The notes below the pieces were generated by a model that did not search any database, was not told the origin of the DNA, and was given only the letters and a program-made list of their open reading frames with translations. A stretch of DNA of 17,319 bases, from the NCBI GenBank assembly GCA_945871455.1, contig CAMBXJ010000031.1, positions 1 to 17,319 on the forward strand, written 5' to 3'. A program made the position numbers and the translations under genes. Shown here in pieces: positions 15,137 to 17,319 of the stretch. The stretch is from Asaia bogorensis. Lineage in GTDB: Bacteria; Pseudomonadota; Alphaproteobacteria; Acetobacterales; Acetobacteraceae. How positions within the stretch are numbered: the stretch's first letter is position 1; each line of letters begins with the position of its first letter.

Positions 15137-16108
15137 ATGGAAACGATAGACAGTCCGGCGCTGCCATTGGAACAATGGATCGGGGTGATGGAACGCGAGT
15201 ATCTCCACGCGTTCCTGCCCGCCGGTGGCGCCGCGGTGAAGTTCGTGATCGCCGGAGAGGACACCGCCGAAACCCTTTTACACGCCATTGCCGGGGTCGC
15301 CGGCCGCCACGGCATGATCGCGGCCCGGATCAACGCCGGCGACACCCGCCTGCATATGCTGCAGGAGATATTCTTCGCGTTGGCCCGCGTGCTGCCCTGG
15401 GACGACCTCGTCCGCCGCTATGTCGAGGAATTGTTCGCACGCAACGACTACCCGTGGCCGGAACCGGGCCAGAAACTGACCATGGCGGAACTGGCGCAGG
15501 AATTCGGCGTGGCGCCCAACCTGTTGACACGTGGCCGCGACCAGTGGCTCAGCCGTGACCTGTGGGACGATCCGCATCTGGCGCGGGATTTCCGGTCCGC
15601 CATGCTGCATCTCTGCCTGGCGCGCCTCGAACCCGACGGGGACAGCAACGTCGCATCGATTTTCCAATGGCTGTGCGGGGAGAAAGTCCTGCTGGGCCAA
15701 CTGCGCCAATTCGACATCGTGTCGCGGATCACCCGCACCAACGCCCGGTCCATGCTGATCTCCGTCTGCCATTGGCTGCGCAAATGCGGGGTCGGCGGCC
15801 TGGTCCTGGCGCTTGATCTGCGACCGGCGATGCGGCCGGGCGGGCGGGCGGGTTCGGCCGCGGACCAGACCGTGCGCTATTCCACCGCCGCGGTGATGGA
15901 TCTCTACGAAGTCCTGCGCGAGCTCATCGACGATATCGAGGGTCTGCCCGGACTGTTCGTCCTGGCACTTGCCGACCAGGCCTTGGTGGCCGGCGACCGG
16001 CGCCGCACCTTGGATACCTATAAGGCGTTGGAAATGCGCATCTGGCCCGATGTTCGCCCCGGCGACCGGCAAAACCCCTTGGCGCCGCTGGTCACGGTCG
16101 GCGCATGA
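15137..16108 (+). CDS. Degenerate P-loop protein related to the BrxC/BrxD (DUF2791) ATPases
   Basis: This 323-aa cytosolic protein follows the BrxC/D-type ATPase plan. VKFVIAGEDTAETLLHAI (34-51) sits where a Walker A would be, but the GxGK[ST] is lost. It is followed by MLQEIFFALARVLPW (74-88). A hydrophobic strand, GLVLALDLRP (221-230), stands at the Walker B position without the usual DE pair. Near the end, AGDRRRTLDTYKALEMRIWP (285-304) resembles the Arg/Tyr block of DUF2791 proteins. ATP hydrolysis by this chain is therefore unlikely, and it may be a regulatory or scaffolding partner of the intact ATPase next door. Start: ATG with GGAGG (15125-15129) at 7-nt spacing. Its TGA overlaps the ATG of the next gene (ATGA). 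The family assignment is by eye and is less certain than for the next gene. Confidence 0.72.
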   Translation: METIDSPALPLEQWIGVMEREYLHAFLPAGGAAVKFVIAGEDTAETLLHAIAGVAGRHGMIAARINAGDTRLHMLQEIFFALARVLPWDDLVRRYVEELFARNDYPWPEPGQKLTMAELAQEFGVAPNLLTRGRDQWLSRDLWDDPHLARDFRSAMLHLCLARLEPDGDSNVASIFQWLCGEKVLLGQLRQFDIVSRITRTNARSMLISVCHWLRKCGVGGLVLALDLRPAMRPGGRAGSAADQTVRYSTAAVMDLYEVLRELIDDIEGLPGLFVLALADQALVAGDRRRTLDTYKALEMRIWPDVRPGDRQNPLAPLVTVGA

Positions 16109-17319
16109 ACCTCGCGGCCCGCATCGCCATCGAGGCCCTTCGTGCCGGCGTCCCCAACCGTTCGGCCATCCGTATGCTCGGTACCGAAGAAGGGGGCATC
16201 GAACAGTCCTTCGACGAATTGCTGCAATCGGTATGGACCGGCTCGCGCCCCGGACTTGGCATCGCTGGCGGCTTCGGCACCGGCAAGTCGCATTTCCTCG
16301 GCTATCTGGGAGAGGTCGCGCGCACCCAGAATTTCGCCGTCAGCCGCGTCGTCATCAGCAAGGAAACGCCGCTTTCCGATCCCGCCCGCGTGCTGGAAGC
16401 GGCCTTGCGTGAGGCGACCCTGCCAGAGCGCAACGACGACCCGATCGGCGCGGCGCTGTCGATCCTGCGCGATTCGCCCGACCGGTTGGACGGGCTGGAA
16501 GACCTGGTCCGCAATCCCGAATTCGGCCTGTCGCCGGTTTTCGGGGCGATCCTGTTCCTGCTGCGGAAGTCGTCGACCTCGCAGGAGACGATGCGCCGGT
16601 TCGAGCGGTTCATCGCCGGGGGGCGGGTCAACGCCACCGTGTTCCGCCAGGCCCTGTCGGCCGCCGGTGCCGCCCGCATGTTCGATCTGCGCATGCCCGC
16701 CTCGGCCAACCTGACCCAGCAGCGCATCCGCTTCGCCTCCCACCTGTTCCAGGCCGCCGGTTTCGCCGGATGGTGCCTGCTGCTGGATGAAGTCGAGTTG
16801 ATCGGCCGCTACACCCCCCTCCAACGCGCCATCGCCTATAGCTGGCTCAGCACCTGGCTCGGCCTTGATCGGACACTTCGGTTTCCGGGCATCGTCACGG
16901 TCTATGCCATCACCGACGATTTCATCAGCGCGGTGGTCGAGCAGCGGGACGACCTGGCCAAACTGCCCGAGCGCCTGCGCCTGAAAGGCCGCGAGAACGA
17001 CGCTGAAACCGCCGTTGAGGCGATCGAGCATATCGAAACCACCGTCCGCATGCATCGGCTGCGCCCGCCCGGATCCGAGGAACTCGACCGGTCCCGCGAA
17101 CGCCTGCGCGGCATCTATGAAGCCGCCTATGACTGGGCCGCGCCACCTCTGCCGCCATCGCCGCGCACCGCCACCCGTACCATGCGTCAGTATATCAAGG
17201 CGTGGATTACCCGCTGGGACATGGACCGCCTGACCGGCACCGAATCCGACATCCATGAGGAACAGGTGACTTCCAACTACGAGGAAAACGAGGGACTTGC
17301 GGCGCCGGCGGCCGACGAA
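16105..17319 (+). CDS. DUF2791 (BrxC/BrxD-like) P-loop ATPase, 3' end outside the window
   Basis: An open frame of 405 codons starts at the ATG at 16105 and has no stop by the window end; the Glu/Ala-rich last residues suggest the C-terminus is near. Motifs: AARIAIEALRAGVPNRSAIR (4-23), Walker A GGFGTGKSH (55-63) with K61, VVISKETPLSDP (90-101), Walker B WCLLLDEVELIGRY (223-236) with D228/E229, a sensor-like VYAITDDF (266-273), and MRQYIKAWITRWDMDRL (360-376). This matches the DUF2791 P-loop family (BREX BrxC/BrxD-like ATP-binding proteins), which in family knowledge occurs in anti-phage and TerB/helicase-associated loci. It is a cytosolic AAA+-type ATPase, likely working on DNA or remodelling partners. 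It overlaps the upstream gene by 4 nt (ATGA), implying coupled translation. Confidence 0.88.
   Translation, partial: MNLAARIAIEALRAGVPNRSAIRMLGTEEGGIEQSFDELLQSVWTGSRPGLGIAGGFGTGKSHFLGYLGEVARTQNFAVSRVVISKETPLSDPARVLEAALREATLPERNDDPIGAALSILRDSPDRLDGLEDLVRNPEFGLSPVFGAILFLLRKSSTSQETMRRFERFIAGGRVNATVFRQALSAAGAARMFDLRMPASANLTQQRIRFASHLFQAAGFAGWCLLLDEVELIGRYTPLQRAIAYSWLSTWLGLDRTLRFPGIVTVYAITDDFISAVVEQRDDLAKLPERLRLKGRENDAETAVEAIEHIETTVRMHRLRPPGSEELDRSRERLRGIYEAAYDWAAPPLPPSPRTATRTMRQYIKAWITRWDMDRLTGTESDIHEEQVTSNYEENEGLAAPAADE

Noticed and set aside
16018..17256. 412-aa minus-strand open frame opposite the DUF2791 ATPase
   Set aside because: Antisense to clear Walker A/B motifs; composition is that of a shadow frame.

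Overview
The window is GC-rich, densely packed chromosomal DNA. Its codon use, gene families (class II DAHP synthase, HisKA_2 kinase, a second-type GluRS with an LGSLSLRSLR-like block) and general style suggest an alphaproteobacterium, probably Rhodospirillales or Acetobacteraceae. That placement is inference; no rRNA or species-specific marker is present. No CRISPR array, transposase or phage gene was seen.

Layout, left to right. (1) 1-260: the tail of an upstream unit with an intrinsic terminator, then a complete tRNA-Gly(TCC). (2) 617-2389: a soluble signalling protein that fuses a FixJ-like receiver and LuxR-type DNA-binding domain to a PAS domain and a HisKA_2/HATPase sensor kinase, so output and input modules share one chain. 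(3) 2665-3366: a YgjP-type zinc metallopeptidase. (4) 3397-4671: about 1.3 kb without a convincing gene. It holds an inverted-repeat element with the CACGAAG signature and a lower-GC segment with small palindromes. (5) 4672-7282: class II DAHP synthase (entry to the shikimate pathway) and nicotinate phosphoribosyltransferase (NAD salvage), 4 nt apart and probably an operon, followed by a 99-aa protein of unknown function. (6) 7732-9225 on the minus strand: a pyruvate-kinase-like protein with an N-terminal extension and no C-terminal domain, preceded by a palindromic operator candidate. (7) 9679-10101: a small exported c-type cytochrome, convergent with a transglutaminase-like protein on the minus strand (10237-11100). 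(8) 11274-12997: a 122-aa acidic protein translationally coupled (ATGA overlap) to a glutamyl-tRNA synthetase homologue whose HIGH and KLSKR signatures are both degraded. (9) 13085-14248: a MetE-C-type (cobalamin-independent methionine synthase family) protein.

(10) 14318-17319 (right edge): a tight three-gene operon. It encodes a coiled-coil protein, a degenerate P-loop protein, and an intact P-loop ATPase of the DUF2791 (BrxC/BrxD-like) family that runs off the window. The DUF2791 family is known from BREX and other anti-phage or stress-associated loci. The arrangement here (ATPase plus a P-loop-dead paralogue plus a coiled-coil partner, possibly expressed from a leaderless promoter) is the best candidate for an undescribed multi-gene system in the window. 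Its remaining genes should lie just beyond position 17319.
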